From positions 1-31,799 of IMG/VR virus record IMGVR_UViG_3300042465_007579: a stretch of 31,799 nt of DNA; one strand, written 5' to 3'. Position numbers and translations under genes: made by a program. The notes below the pieces were generated by a model, which saw only the letters and a program-made list of their open reading frames with translations, ran no database searches and was not told the origin of the DNA. Source of the DNA: a virus. This document shows positions 24,202 to 31,235 of this stretch, piece after piece. Positions within the stretch are counted from its first letter, which is position 1. The number at the start of each line of letters is the position of its first letter.

Positions 24202-24866
24202 GGCAGTTTATCGTTGACAAACTTCTTGATGTATTGAGTCAACATTCGAATGTATTTTGCTTTGTCGTATTCCTCGTAAACTTCTACTTCTCCGTTCTCA
24301 CAAGTCATAATAATCACGAACTTCTTTACCGAAAGTCCAGTGAGTTCATGAAGCATACATGCATATGCACAACACTGAACGAAGTATCCATCAATCCACT
24401 CTCGTGGTTTAGGTTGTTTGGAAGTTTTAAAATCGATGATTGAAAGTTCTCCATCAAATTCAGCAATACAATCAACAGTGCCTGCGACACCTAAGTATTG
24501 ACTATAAAGAGAACCCTCAAGGGCATAAATGTTATTTATACGATTGAGGGTAGGGACTGCAACTTGAAAGAGATGTTCTGAAATAGGAAGAACATCAGAG
24601 TTGCAATCCAGATTCTTAAGATACTGCTCAATCAGAGTGTGAGCATCTGTTCCACGACTGGTTGCTCTACGAGTAATACGGTCTGCTTCTTCATCACCAA
24701 CTCTCTTACGCCATGCAGCAAACTTTTCTTTGCTGAAATGACTGATTACTGATGTAATAGAAACAAACTTCTGAAGTTCTTCCTTCCCTGGAACTTTGTA
24801 ATAACGAACTCCATCAATCATTTCCCTCTCAAGAGAAGGAAGATTCAATTCAACATGATTAAACAT
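24198..24866 (-). CDS. PD-(D/E)XK exonuclease
   Basis: 222 residues. RGTDAH (71-76), E117 and LGVAGTVDCIAEFDG with D132, then SIIDFKTSK with D145 and K147, and YFVQCCAYA (161-169) form the RecB/Cas4-type PD-(D/E)XK active site and its Q-containing motif. The closest type by feel is the small MGME1/RecB-like exonuclease of cyanophages. It probably acts in degrading host DNA or in recombination. Its ATG overlaps the PhoH stop (TGATG), so it is coupled to phoH. Confidence 0.87.
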   Translation of the reverse strand: MFNHVELNLPSLEREMIDGVRYYKVPGKEELQKFVSITSVISHFSKEKFAAWRKRVGDEEADRITRRATSRGTDAHTLIEQYLKNLDCNSDVLPISEHLFQVAVPTLNRINNIYALEGSLYSQYLGVAGTVDCIAEFDGELSIIDFKTSKQPKPREWIDGYFVQCCAYACMLHELTGLSVKKFVIIMTCENGEVEVYEEYDKAKYIRMLTQYIKKFVNDKLP

Positions 24867-25615
24867 CAGAGATTCAATTCCATCTTAGCAACGAGATACT
24901 CCTTACAAAGTCCCGAACGAACAATATCTTCTACACCAAACTCAATCATAGACATGGATGGCATGACTCTCAGAATTCTCATAAAGTCAACGATACCATT
25001 ACGTTCGTTTGTCTTTACAAGGTCTGACTGAGTTGCATCACCACAGAACATGATCTTAGAGTTCTCACCCACACGAGTAATGATTGAATCAAGTTCGTGG
25101 AAGTTCAAGTTCTGGAATTCATCAACGATGATGATTGCATTATCTAGAGTAGTTCCCCGAATAAAAGAAGTACTCCAAAAACTAATCGTGCCTTGAGTCT
25201 TAAGATTTCCATACAACATCTCAAATGCAGAATCATCAGGCATCTCGAACATGTACTTTACCATATTCTTATATGGAATTTGGTAAAGAGATGATTTATC
25301 CTCATGGTCTCCAGGAAGGAAACCAATCTCACGAGTTGCTACCAGAGAACGAACCAGATAGATTTTTTCGTAAGGAGTTTTCTCATCAAGTACATCGCGT
25401 AGTGCGTTGTAGAGAGTGATAAAGGTCTTACCTGTTCCTGCTGCACCGTAGGCAACAACATTCTGTTGAAGTTTGTATTGTTTGAAGAGTGCCTCTTGAT
25501 TATCAGTCAAAGGCTCAATCGTCTTCATGATATCAAGATTGATTGGCTTCTTGCGTTTCATCTGTCTGTTACTCATTCCAAATGGTACTGGATTCGGTGC
25601 TCTCTTTCTTGCCAT
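24866..25615 (-). CDS. phoH: PhoH-like ATPase
   Basis: 249 residues. Walker A GAAGTGKT (57-64), IYLVRSLVATREIGFLPGDH (85-104), Walker B IIIVDEFQN (161-169) and CGDATQ (191-196) define the PhoH P-loop ATPase, related to helicase superfamily I. phoH is a marker gene of cyanophages; its exact role is unknown (RNA or phosphate-stress related). The N-terminal 30 residues are basic (RKRAPNPVP, RQMKRKKP). It precedes and overlaps the exonuclease. Confidence 0.95.
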   Translation of the reverse strand: MARKRAPNPVPFGMSNRQMKRKKPINLDIMKTIEPLTDNQEALFKQYKLQQNVVAYGAAGTGKTFITLYNALRDVLDEKTPYEKIYLVRSLVATREIGFLPGDHEDKSSLYQIPYKNMVKYMFEMPDDSAFEMLYGNLKTQGTISFWSTSFIRGTTLDNAIIIVDEFQNLNFHELDSIITRVGENSKIMFCGDATQSDLVKTNERNGIVDFMRILRVMPSMSMIEFGVEDIVRSGLCKEYLVAKMELNL

Positions 25616-25618
25616 AAA

Positions 25619-25864
25619 TCAACTAAATGGTTTTACTGTTGCGCCAGGCATTTTTGAAGCTTTACGAAGAACTTCATTCCATCCTGGATTTTTCTTGACA
25701 AGTTTTTCTTGCCACTCACCAACCTCACCGACTCCAGCACATCCCTGAGACCAATCTTTGTCCCAATCTGGATTGTCTTTTCTCCACTGTTCATAGTCAG
25801 CAACTGACATGACAAGTTCTTGTGTATCACCTGTCTTAAGATTTTTAACTGGATATACTGGCAT
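25619..25864 (-). CDS. FmdB-like small protein without zinc cysteines (81 aa)
   Basis: It starts MPVYPVKNLKTGDTQELVMS, followed by VADYEQWRKDNPDWDKDWSQ, and ends GWNEVLRKASKMPGATVKPF. The MP-Y start, the 'E..M' segment, the D/E-NP phrase and the terminal 'VL.K' resemble phage forms of FmdB-type regulatory proteins, but the CxxC zinc knuckles are absent; only one Cys remains. I start at 25864, with a late motif 22 bp upstream overlapping the thyX stop. Function unknown. Confidence 0.6.
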   Translation of the reverse strand: MPVYPVKNLKTGDTQELVMSVADYEQWRKDNPDWDKDWSQGCAGVGEVGEWQEKLVKKNPGWNEVLRKASKMPGATVKPFS

Positions 25865-25886
25865 AGTTAAGAATAATGTATAGGGA

Positions 25887-25894
25887 TATTTATT
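25887..25894 (-). promoter_or_regulatory. Late promoter motif overlapping thyX stop
   Basis: On the minus strand AATAAATA, sharing its TAA with the thyX stop, 22 bp upstream of the ATG at 25864. It implies late re-expression of the FmdB-like gene and possibly phoH. Confidence 0.65.
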
Positions 25895-26579
25895 CGATAG
25901 TAATAGAGGGGGCATCATTACACTCAGAACAACCCTCACGAGTCCAACCAAGTGCTTCAGATACTGCAGGGAACTGACAGGTAAAGATACAACGTACCAA
26001 TTCAGCAATCTCCATATGTTCCTTCTGTGTTCCGTGTGCCGAACGAAGATCGATGTAATGGATCCACGACCTTACAGAACCGGTCATATAGAGTCTTGTG
26101 GGGGTCGCCAGAGGCAGTACAAACCTTGCACACTCCTTTGCCACTCCCTTCTCTAGAAGACGATTGTAGACCCTCTGAGACTGCTCGAACAGAACACGAA
26201 TGTCTTCCAGCAGTGTGAGTTTCAAATAGTCTGGAAGGTCATCAATACTGTTCTGACGATTCTTATTATCCTGACGACGAAGTTCAGGAAGGGGAATGGT
26301 ATTATTCAAAAGATTAGCATCAGCATATCGTTGGGAAAACTCTTGATATGTGAAACTCCTATGACGGAGTATTTGTGCTGCTATTCCACGAGTAGTATTA
26401 ATCTCAACAGTCATACTTGCCTGCTCAAAGATACTCCAGTGCTGATGCTGGATACAATATTTGAGCAATCCAGAGAACTTTTCATTCTCTTGATTCGCAG
26501 GGTTGCTTACACGAGCACAATATGCCATGTGCTTCTCTGCATCTGGTGTAACACTTATGAGTTTAACTTCTGGTTTCAT
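25890..26579 (-). CDS. thyX: Flavin-dependent thymidylate synthase ThyX
   Basis: 229 residues from the ATG at 26579. The ThyX signature RHRSFTYQEFSQRY is at residues 72-85, and HWSIFEQASMTVEI precedes it; RSWIHYIDLRSAHGTQKEHM is the second conserved block. The enzyme methylates dUMP to dTMP with methylene-tetrahydrofolate and FADH2, feeding phage DNA synthesis. Longer starts up to 26663 overlap the preceding acidic small gene and look out of family. The small gene ends 13 nt upstream. Confidence 0.95.
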   Translation of the reverse strand: MKPEVKLISVTPDAEKHMAYCARVSNPANQENEKFSGLLKYCIQHQHWSIFEQASMTVEINTTRGIAAQILRHRSFTYQEFSQRYADANLLNNTIPLPELRRQDNKNRQNSIDDLPDYLKLTLLEDIRVLFEQSQRVYNRLLEKGVAKECARFVLPLATPTRLYMTGSVRSWIHYIDLRSAHGTQKEHMEIAELVRCIFTCQFPAVSEALGWTREGCSECNDAPSITIE

Positions 26580-26592
26580 AAACTCAAACTCT

Positions 26593-26763
26593 TCAATCTG
26601 GGTATCCATCATCGTCATCAAAGATCTCATCGTAGTCGGTAAGGTGAGGAGCAACCTCCTCATAGTTTAGGTAGGAATCAGTATCAGAATACACTTCTGA
26701 CTTCAAACAGTCAACAAGAGATTCCAGATTCCTTATAATTAACTTAAGCTTTTCTTTGTCCAT
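26593..26763 (-). CDS. Small acidic protein (56 aa)
   Basis: It starts MDKEKLKLIIRNLESLVDCL and ends in an acidic tail rich in Asp (YDEIFDDDDGYPD). The ATG at 26763 has a good ribosome site (GGAGG, 8 nt upstream). It is the first gene after the nested promoter/terminator. The protein looks helical then acidic; I do not recognise it. Confidence 0.65.
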   Translation of the reverse strand: MDKEKLKLIIRNLESLVDCLKSEVYSDTDSYLNYEEVAPHLTDYDEIFDDDDGYPD

Positions 26764-26785
26764 CTCATGAACCTCCACAAAGGTA

Positions 26786-26814
26786 ATTATAAACAAAAAA
26801 AAGAGGGGTGTCAA
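26786..26814 (-). promoter_or_regulatory. Consensus sigma70 promoter nested in a terminator
   Basis: On the minus strand: -35 TTGACA (26814-26809), 17-bp spacer, -10 TATAAT (26791-26786), both perfect hexamers. The -35 lies across the loop and stem of the terminator at 26795-26823. It would drive the 56-aa gene, thyX, phoH and the exonuclease. Confidence 0.85.
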
Positions 26815-26823
26815 GACCCCTCT
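26795..26823 (-). terminator. Rho-independent terminator after the 32-aa gene
   Basis: On the minus strand AGAGGGGT pairs with ACCCCTCT around a 6-nt loop (CTTGAC), followed by eight T. It ends the transcript of the DUF4278/32-aa genes 3 nt past the stop codon and contains the promoter for the next unit. Confidence 0.9.
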
Positions 26824-26826
26824 GGA

Positions 26827-26925
26827 TTATTTTGCTGCCAGCAGAGTGGCAAGAGATGCTTTACGACGACGATCTTCTTTTTGCTTTTGTTCTTTAATAA
26901 TTTGAAGTACGTTAAGTTTCTGCAT
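26827..26925 (-). CDS. Very small basic protein (32 aa)
   Basis: Starting MQKLNVLQIIKEQKQKEDRR, it is a basic, helical 32-residue ORF whose ATG overlaps the TGA of the DUF4278 gene (TGATG). It ends 3 nt before a strong terminator, which supports it as a real last gene of a short unit. Function unknown. Confidence 0.55.
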   Translation of the reverse strand: MQKLNVLQIIKEQKQKEDRRRKASLATLLAAK

Positions 26926-27062
26926 CACTTATGACCCTCCTTAGTAAACTTAACACCACGATAGGTTTCGTTATACTGTTGGGGTTGTTGCATCATCTGC
27001 TGTTGATACTCAAGACGCTTTTGAGTATCGTATTCTACACCACGATATACGACTTTAGACAT
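26925..27062 (-). CDS. DUF4278-like small protein (45 aa)
   Basis: It starts MSKVVYRGVEYDTQKRLEYQ and has a second copy of the motif near the end (ETYRGVKFTKEG). The YRGV motif is the mark of DUF4278, small proteins common in cyanobacteria and their phages. Its role is unknown. AAAGGAG gives a clear ribosome site, partly within a small hairpin, and the gene is coupled to the 32-aa ORF. The short unit ends at a terminator. Confidence 0.7.
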   Translation of the reverse strand: MSKVVYRGVEYDTQKRLEYQQQMMQQPQQYNETYRGVKFTKEGHK

Positions 27063-27073
27063 TAGGTTTGCTC

Positions 27074-27090
27074 CTTTACTGTGTGTAAAG
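27074..27090 (-). promoter_or_regulatory. Hairpin overlapping the DUF4278 ribosome site
   Basis: CTTTAC/GTAAAG with a 5-nt loop. On the minus strand the 3' arm merges into AAAGGAG, the ribosome site of the gene starting at 27062. The rest of the 113-bp gap (27063-27175) is a purine-rich leader (GGGACGGAAGTAGGG, CCGAAGGAACGC) with a TATATAAAG upstream but no clear -35. Confidence 0.45.
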
Positions 27091-27175
27091 TGCGTTCCTT
27101 CGGTTTCCCTACTTCCGTCCCTTAGGATGAACGTGCTTTATATAGAAATTATTTTTTGTATTTTTTGTTACCGTT

Positions 27176-27493
27176 TTAATCTCTCTGTCTCCAGTCTTCT
27201 GGTTTATCTCCAGTGAAGAAGTCAATAATATCATCGGCACCATTAAACCTACTTCTATGATTAGAAGGATCTGGGTCTCCAAGGTCTAATGCATTCATAA
27301 ATGCATCAAGACTATCTTCTTGCATATCAGGATTAGCAGCACGTCTTCTTGCCTGTCTCAGAATAGTTGCAGCAGAACGATTTGATTTGGCAAGTTTTTC
27401 TGCCCAGATCATTTCACTTAACTCTACAGATTCACCTTTTACAATACGTTCGCAGATTGCTTCAAGGCGTAAACGATATTGAGTAGAGAGCAT
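27176..27493 (-). CDS. Conserved hypothetical protein (105 aa)
   Basis: It starts MLSTQYRLRLEAICERIVKG, continues MIWAEKLAKSNRSAATILRQ, and ends KPEDWRQRD. I know this pattern as a conserved cyanophage protein of unknown role, helical in the first 70 residues and acidic later. The ATG at 27493 has GGAG upstream and a late motif 21 bp upstream that overlaps the speD end, giving separate late expression. A longer start at 27532 would overlap speD. Confidence 0.7.
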   Translation of the reverse strand: MLSTQYRLRLEAICERIVKGESVELSEMIWAEKLAKSNRSAATILRQARRRAANPDMQEDSLDAFMNALDLGDPDPSNHRSRFNGADDIIDFFTGDKPEDWRQRD

Positions 27494-27513
27494 AAACTTC
27501 TCCAGATATAGTG

Positions 27514-27520
27514 TATTTAG
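27514..27520 (-). promoter_or_regulatory. Late promoter motif at end of speD
   Basis: On the minus strand CTAAATA followed by CACTATA, 21 bp upstream of the ATG at 27493. It resembles the motifs at 29868 and 31281. Confidence 0.6.
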
Positions 27521-27521
27521 T

Positions 27522-27848
27522 TTAACGTTCAATATAACTGAGTGTATGTTCTGTTGCGTAAAGTTGTTCTATGATAATATCACAACCAATCTTAGGATTA
27601 CAATCACCGCAAGTATAAACATCCACTGCTGCTTTACCTTCTTCTGGCCAAGTATGAATACTGATATGACTTTCAGACAACAAACAAATTACAGTAACAC
27701 CCTGTGGTTCAAACTTCTTTGAGATAGTCTGAACCACAGTAGCACCACTTGCAGCAGCAGCATTTTCTAACAAGTCAATAAGACATTTCTCATCATTCAA
27801 AAGGATGAAAGAACACCCGTAAAGATTTAAAAGATAATGCTTACCCAT
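27522..27848 (-). CDS. speD: S-adenosylmethionine decarboxylase proenzyme
   Basis: 108 residues of the short bacterial SpeD class. Self-cleavage is expected between E59 and S60 in LSESHISIHTWPEEG, generating the pyruvoyl group; H65 and C80 are in the places of the known processing and catalytic residues. The enzyme makes decarboxylated SAM for spermidine synthesis, an auxiliary metabolic gene of cyanophages, perhaps to neutralise DNA charge in the head. The ATG overlaps the preceding gene by 8 nt. Confidence 0.93.
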   Translation of the reverse strand: MGKHYLLNLYGCSFILLNDEKCLIDLLENAAAASGATVVQTISKKFEPQGVTVICLLSESHISIHTWPEEGKAAVDVYTCGDCNPKIGCDIIIEQLYATEHTLSYIER

Positions 27849-28023
27849 TTTCCACGTCCTTCAGTAGTTCACTGACAATCTTCTCAGTTCCATCCAACTT
27901 CTTGACAGTAAACACTGGAGACCGCATATATTTTTTAACCTTCTTATATTTCTTAAGAAGATTCTTTACTTCATCTTTATTGATTGCTACTTCAATCTTT
28001 TCTTCACTAAATCCTTCACTCAT
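27841..28023 (-). CDS. Small basic hypothetical protein (60 aa)
   Basis: It starts MSEGFSEEKIEVAINKDEVK and is Lys-rich (LLKKYKKVKKYMRSPVFTVK). Its overlaps of 4 nt (ATGA) with the upstream gene and 8 nt with speD point to a translated link in an operon. I do not recognise a family. Confidence 0.6.
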   Translation of the reverse strand: MSEGFSEEKIEVAINKDEVKNLLKKYKKVKKYMRSPVFTVKKLDGTEKIVSELLKDVENG

Positions 28024-28328
28024 CTTTTTTTCTTTTTCTCTGGTGCTTTATATCCCCACAATTTAGGGTTTACTCTTCCGTATCCAAAATCAATCTTGCG
28101 GACTGCTCCTGAACCATACTTGTCGTAATAGAAATCAAATAGGTCAACTCTCTTTCTGCAACGAGTTACGTCTAAGAAAGTTTCACCATCTACATTATAC
28201 CAAATAAGATATGCATCATTTGGAAGTGATGAATCTTTTGCTTGAACCATAGTTGCTCTTTCAAAAAGGATTTCACATCCATATTCATGAGGCAGATGTT
28301 TTGTGTTTTCTTTTTTCGAATCTGCCAT
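28020..28328 (-). CDS. Conserved hypothetical protein (102 aa)
   Basis: From the ATG at 28328 (ribosome site GGAGAA): MADSKKENTKHLPHEYGCEI, then FLDVTRCRKRVDLFDFYYDK and GYGRVNPKLWGYKAPEKKKK. It resembles a conserved cyanophage protein of unknown function; the Lys-rich end is a tail. It lies in the operon between the DUF6433-like gene and speD. Confidence 0.65.
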   Translation of the reverse strand: MADSKKENTKHLPHEYGCEILFERATMVQAKDSSLPNDAYLIWYNVDGETFLDVTRCRKRVDLFDFYYDKYGSGAVRKIDFGYGRVNPKLWGYKAPEKKKKR

Positions 28329-28348
28329 AACTTTCTCCGCAACTATAC

Positions 28349-28879
28349 TCACGAACGATTGCCCCACTGAATATCAGGGTATGCTTCTTTCACAATATCA
28401 AATGTGATATCGTATTTATTCTCCAAGTTCTTATCCTTCACAAGAACAAGAATATCTGCTTCGAGAGGATGAAGAGATTCGAGAATCTGAATGAAGATTG
28501 TCTCTCTACGAATTTTAGAAAGAGAATCATTACCACCTTTCACAAAATTATAGAGGTTCCTATAATCTCTACGAAGAGAAGAGTGATCTGTTCCTAGTGG
28601 ATTTTCATTAGGACGATAAGGAACTTCACCTTCAGGAAGAAGAGAAACTACAGTATCATCATAATTCCAAATCAAAAGTGACTTAAGTGAGTCAGTTTCA
28701 TATTGCTTTAGAACTTTGACCTTATCCTCATCCGTTTTTTGTTCATGAAGAAGATCAAGGATCTCATTCATAAAAGGATTGGGAGGAAGTTTTTTAATTT
28801 CTTTTGGTTGAGAAGTAGACTTTACAGGTGTCTTTCGAGTCCTATTCGTCGTCTTCTTCGTCGTCGTATTCGTAGTCAT
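28349..28879 (-). CDS. DUF6433-like protein (176 aa)
   Basis: From the ATG at 28879: a Thr/Lys-rich leader (MTTNTTTKKTTNRTRKTPVK), then NPFMNEILDLLHEQKTDEDK, LKSLLIWNYDDTVVSLLPEG, VPYRPNENPLGTDHSSLRRD and YRNLYNFVKGGNDSLSKIRR. The block is highly conserved in T4-like cyanophages (DUF6433 in memory), function unknown. The start overlaps the small membrane protein gene by 38 nt. Confidence 0.75.
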   Translation of the reverse strand: MTTNTTTKKTTNRTRKTPVKSTSQPKEIKKLPPNPFMNEILDLLHEQKTDEDKVKVLKQYETDSLKSLLIWNYDDTVVSLLPEGEVPYRPNENPLGTDHSSLRRDYRNLYNFVKGGNDSLSKIRRETIFIQILESLHPLEADILVLVKDKNLENKYDITFDIVKEAYPDIQWGNRS

Positions 28880-29066
28880 TTTCAAATCTCACTGCTAAAA
28901 TTTCGTCTGGAATTATGTTTCCATTTTGATCAAACATTTCTGGGTGCGTGTATGCAGGATATGAGCTCTCATAGAAATGTTGCTTGGCCATCCATCCAAT
29001 TACTCCACCAACAAAAAAGAACATTATAGAAACAAGAGTGCCGATGGTGAGTGTTACTGCTAACAT
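28842..29066 (-). CDS. Small membrane protein with acidic tail (74 aa)
   Basis: MLAVTLTIGTLVSIMFFFVG followed by GVIGWM makes one N-terminal transmembrane segment (residues 1-26). HPEMFDQNGNIIPDEILAVR then leads to a very acidic C-terminus (DYEYDDEEDDE). I recognise it as a conserved cyanophage small membrane protein; its role is unknown. The ribosome site GGAG lies 10 nt upstream of the ATG. Confidence 0.7.
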   Translation of the reverse strand: MLAVTLTIGTLVSIMFFFVGGVIGWMAKQHFYESSYPAYTHPEMFDQNGNIIPDEILAVRFENDYEYDDEEDDE

Positions 29067-29083
29067 TTTTTTTTCTCCGAGAG

Positions 29084-29290
29084 TTACTTTTTCCGAACGT
29101 CCAAATGAAATTCAAAAAATAAGTGTATCTCTCGACGAAAGAGAGAAATCATCTTACCAAACCTCATTTGGAATGTTTTTGGTTCTTCAGATTTCCTCCT
29201 CCGTTTTCTTAACAATAATTCCACACCCCGATTGATCTCGGGTTCAGAATTATTTAGTTTCTTTTTTGCGTCTCCCTTTCCTTTTGTCAT
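29084..29290 (-). CDS. Small basic conserved protein (68 aa)
   Basis: It starts MTKGKGDAKKKLNNSEPEIN and runs RGVELLLRKRRRKSEEPKTF, RFGKMISLFRREIHLFFEFH. It is strongly basic in the middle with an aromatic helix at the end. A conserved cyanophage protein, unknown role; DNA/RNA or membrane association is only a guess. The ATG at 29290 lies inside the 119-aa gene (41-nt overlap). Confidence 0.65.
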   Translation of the reverse strand: MTKGKGDAKKKLNNSEPEINRGVELLLRKRRRKSEEPKTFQMRFGKMISLFRREIHLFFEFHLDVRKK

Positions 29291-29609
29291 GATTATACTT
29301 CCATGCATCCTCCAAGATGCCATACAAATAGTTTCTTATTTTTCGTGCTTCTGGTTTAGGGATATGACCATAAGCTTCACGAAGTTGTTTGTGCATCTCA
29401 TCAGGACCACCTTCAAGATAGTCATCAAGATCCATTACTACATTACTGATGTTTGATGCAGTTGAACTTTCAATAAACTCTTCTACTTCAACTTTCCTTA
29501 CACCCTTGACTTTAAGGTAGTCATAAAACTTCAGAACAAATTTTCCCTGAAAGGCATAATCAATTGCTTTTTCAACATCGTTATAAACTTCGTGAAAATT
29601 AGTTTTCAT
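29250..29609 (-). CDS. Conserved hypothetical protein (119 aa)
   Basis: It starts MKTNFHEVYNDVEKAIDYAF and includes YDYLKVKGVRKVEVEEFIES, LDDYLEGGPDEMHKQLREAY, and a Lys-rich end (HDKRKGRRKKETK). Predominantly helical; known to me only as a conserved cyanophage protein. Its ATG overlaps the glutaredoxin stop by 1 nt (TAATG). Confidence 0.7.
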   Translation of the reverse strand: MKTNFHEVYNDVEKAIDYAFQGKFVLKFYDYLKVKGVRKVEVEEFIESSTASNISNVVMDLDDYLEGGPDEMHKQLREAYGHIPKPEARKIRNYLYGILEDAWKYNHDKRKGRRKKETK

Positions 29610-29845
29610 TAAACTAAGTTTTGCTCCTTAAGGTATTGAACTGTATCAGTACATCCACCGATGTGTTGATCATTTACAATTACTTGAGGGAATGTAGACC
29701 CCTCACCAAATTCTGCATAGAATTCTTCTTTGGTAAAATCAGTATTCAGTTTGTACACTACATGTTGCAACTCTGCTAACTGTAGCACCTGTTGAACTTT
29801 TGTGCAATATGGACAACCATCTTTCGAATAAACTGTAAACTTCAT
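29609..29845 (-). CDS. nrdC: Glutaredoxin
   Basis: 78 residues from the ATG at 29845: MKFTVYSKDGCPYCTKVQQV with the CPYC redox site at residues 11-14, STFPQVIVNDQHIGGCTD with the cis-Pro and GG-C-D glutathione-binding elements. It reduces ribonucleotide reductase or other disulphides. A longer alternative start at 29944 covers the late promoter and is rejected. A late motif lies 23 bp upstream. The name nrdC follows T4 use; grx is equally fitting. Confidence 0.9.
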   Translation of the reverse strand: MKFTVYSKDGCPYCTKVQQVLQLAELQHVVYKLNTDFTKEEFYAEFGEGSTFPQVIVNDQHIGGCTDTVQYLKEQNLV

Positions 29846-29867
29846 AGTATTTGTTAAGTTTTGAAAA

Positions 29868-29875
29868 TTATTTAG
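29868..29875 (-). promoter_or_regulatory. Late promoter motif for glutaredoxin
   Basis: On the minus strand CTAAATAA, 23 bp upstream of the ATG at 29845. It is placed downstream of the psbA terminator, so glutaredoxin and the two genes after it form their own late unit. Confidence 0.65.
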
Positions 29876-29944
29876 TGGATATAATTGAGGCCAAGTATCT
29901 CTAATGATCTCGGCAAGTTTATATGGTGTATCGGAACTGATCAT

Positions 29945-29968
29945 TAAAAAAGGAGGGTTTCCCCTCCT
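29945..29968 (-). terminator. Rho-independent terminator of psbA
   Basis: On the minus strand AGGAGGG-GAAA-CCCTCCT, a perfect 7-bp GC-rich stem with a GAAA tetraloop, followed by six T. It begins 26 nt after the psbA stop. Confidence 0.95.
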
Positions 29969-29993
29969 ACTTTATCTAATTTTAACTCACGTG

Positions 29994-31073
29994 TCAACCA
30001 ATTGCAGGTGCAGTAAGAGCAACAGGAGTTACTTCAGCAGCAGCAAGATCCAGAGGGAAATTATGAGCATTTCGTTCATGCATCACTTCCATGCCAAGAC
30101 CACCACGATTCAGGATGTCTGCCCAAGTGTTGATCACATGACCTTGGGAATCTTGAATCGACTGGTTAAAGTTGAAACCATTCAAGTTGAAGGCCATCGT
30201 GCTAACTCCCAGAGCAGTGAACCAAATACCAACGACAGGCCAAGCAGCCAGAAAGAAATGTAGAGAGCGAGAGTTGTTGAAGGACGCATATTGGAAAATC
30301 AAACGACCAAAATAACCATGAGCAGCTACGATGTTGTATGTCTCTTCTTCTTGTCCAAACTTGTATCCATAGTTTTGTGATTCATTTTCTGTTGTCTCAC
30401 GTACAAGACTAGAGGTGACGAGAGATCCGTGCATAGCAGAGAAAAGAGAACCACCGAAGACACCAGCAACTCCCAACATGTGGAAAGGATGCATAAGAAT
30501 GTTGTGTTCTGCCTGGAAAACAAGCATGTAGTTGAAAGTTCCCGAAATCCCAAGAGGCATTGCGTCACTGAAGGATCCTTGACCAAAGGGATAGACCAGG
30601 AACACTGCAGAAGCAGCAGCAACGGGTGCAGAGTAGGCAACACAAATCCAAGGACGCATACCAAGTCGGTAAGAAAGTTCCCATTCACGTCCCATGTAGG
30701 CATAGATACCAATCAGAAAGTGGAAGACGACCAATTGGAATGGTCCACCGTTATATAGCCATTCATCAAGTGAATTTGCTTCCCAGATAGGATAGAAGTG
30801 AAGACCAATAGCGTTGCTTGAAGGGACAACAGCACCAGAGATGATGTTGTTTCCATACATGAGTGAACCAGCAACAGGTTCACGAATGCCATCGATGTCC
30901 ACAGGGGGAGCACCGATGAAGGCGATGATGAAACAAATTGCTGCAGAAAGCAGTGTTGGAATCATCAGAACACCGAACCAACCAACATAAATGCGGTTAT
31001 CGGTTGAAGTAACCCACTGGCAAAAAGATTCCCATGGGTTGGTAAGATTGCGTTGTGCAATAGAAGCAGTCAT
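29994..31073 (-). CDS. psbA: Photosystem II D1 protein
   Basis: 359 residues from [20 protein letters not shown], complete and without an intron. Residue numbering fits cyanobacterial D1: Tyr161 (VYPF), Asp170, Glu189 and His190, Ser264, and the manganese ligands His332, Glu333, Asp342 and Ala344, after which the C-terminal extension is cut. Residue 130 is Glu (AYMGRE), as in high-light-type D1. Phage D1 replaces photodamaged host D1 to keep photosynthesis running during infection. The frame extends 42 codons upstream to 31199, but the D1 start is 31073. It has a separate promoter and terminator and is more GC-rich than its neighbours, consistent with transfer from a host. Confidence 0.98.
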   Translation of the reverse strand: MTASIAQRNLTNPWESFCQWVTSTDNRIYVGWFGVLMIPTLLSAAICFIIAFIGAPPVDIDGIREPVAGSLMYGNNIISGAVVPSSNAIGLHFYPIWEANSLDEWLYNGGPFQLVVFHFLIGIYAYMGREWELSYRLGMRPWICVAYSAPVAAASAVFLVYPFGQGSFSDAMPLGISGTFNYMLVFQAEHNILMHPFHMLGVAGVFGGSLFSAMHGSLVTSSLVRETTENESQNYGYKFGQEEETYNIVAAHGYFGRLIFQYASFNNSRSLHFFLAAWPVVGIWFTALGVSTMAFNLNGFNFNQSIQDSQGHVINTWADILNRGGLGMEVMHERNAHNFPLDLAAAEVTPVALTAPAIG

Positions 31074-31125
31074 TTTCGTTAAAGGGTAAGTAAAAGTCCA
31101 GGGGGTTCTGGATGTTACATTATTC

Positions 31126-31148
31126 CCCACACCACCCTCCAGTGTGGG
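31126..31148 (-). promoter_or_regulatory. Hairpin in the psbA 5' leader
   Basis: CCCACAC/GTGTGGG forms a perfect 7-bp stem with a 9-nt loop; on the minus strand the loop contains TGGAGGGTG. It sits about 50 nt upstream of the psbA ATG in a leader of about 160 nt that has no good Shine-Dalgarno. Confidence 0.5.
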
Positions 31149-31235
31149 TATGAGAGACGCATTTATACTCCCATAGGTCTCGGTTAACGGGAGTTGCAAA
31201 CATTAAAGAACTGTTACATTCCTTAACGTGTTGTT

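Noticed and set aside
24532-24540. TATAAATAA on the minus strand inside the PD-(D/E)XK gene
   Set aside because: Good late motif match, but deep inside a gene with no suitable start nearby; probably chance in AT-rich sequence.
28402-28412. AATAAATAC inside the DUF6433-like gene
   Set aside because: Lies within coding sequence about 75 bp from the next start, so it is less credible than the intergenic motifs.
29971-29995. TTGACA with a TAAAGT 17 bp downstream at the psbA end (minus strand)
   Set aside because: The -10 is weak and transcription would run at once into the psbA terminator; the TTGACA arises from the stop codon context.
29904-30263. Plus-strand frame opposite the psbA end
   Set aside because: Antisense shadow of psbA and its terminator with no independent signals.
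29994-31073. Intron or homing endonuclease insertion in psbA
   Set aside because: Looked for because some cyanophage psbA genes contain one; the D1 frame is continuous and complete.
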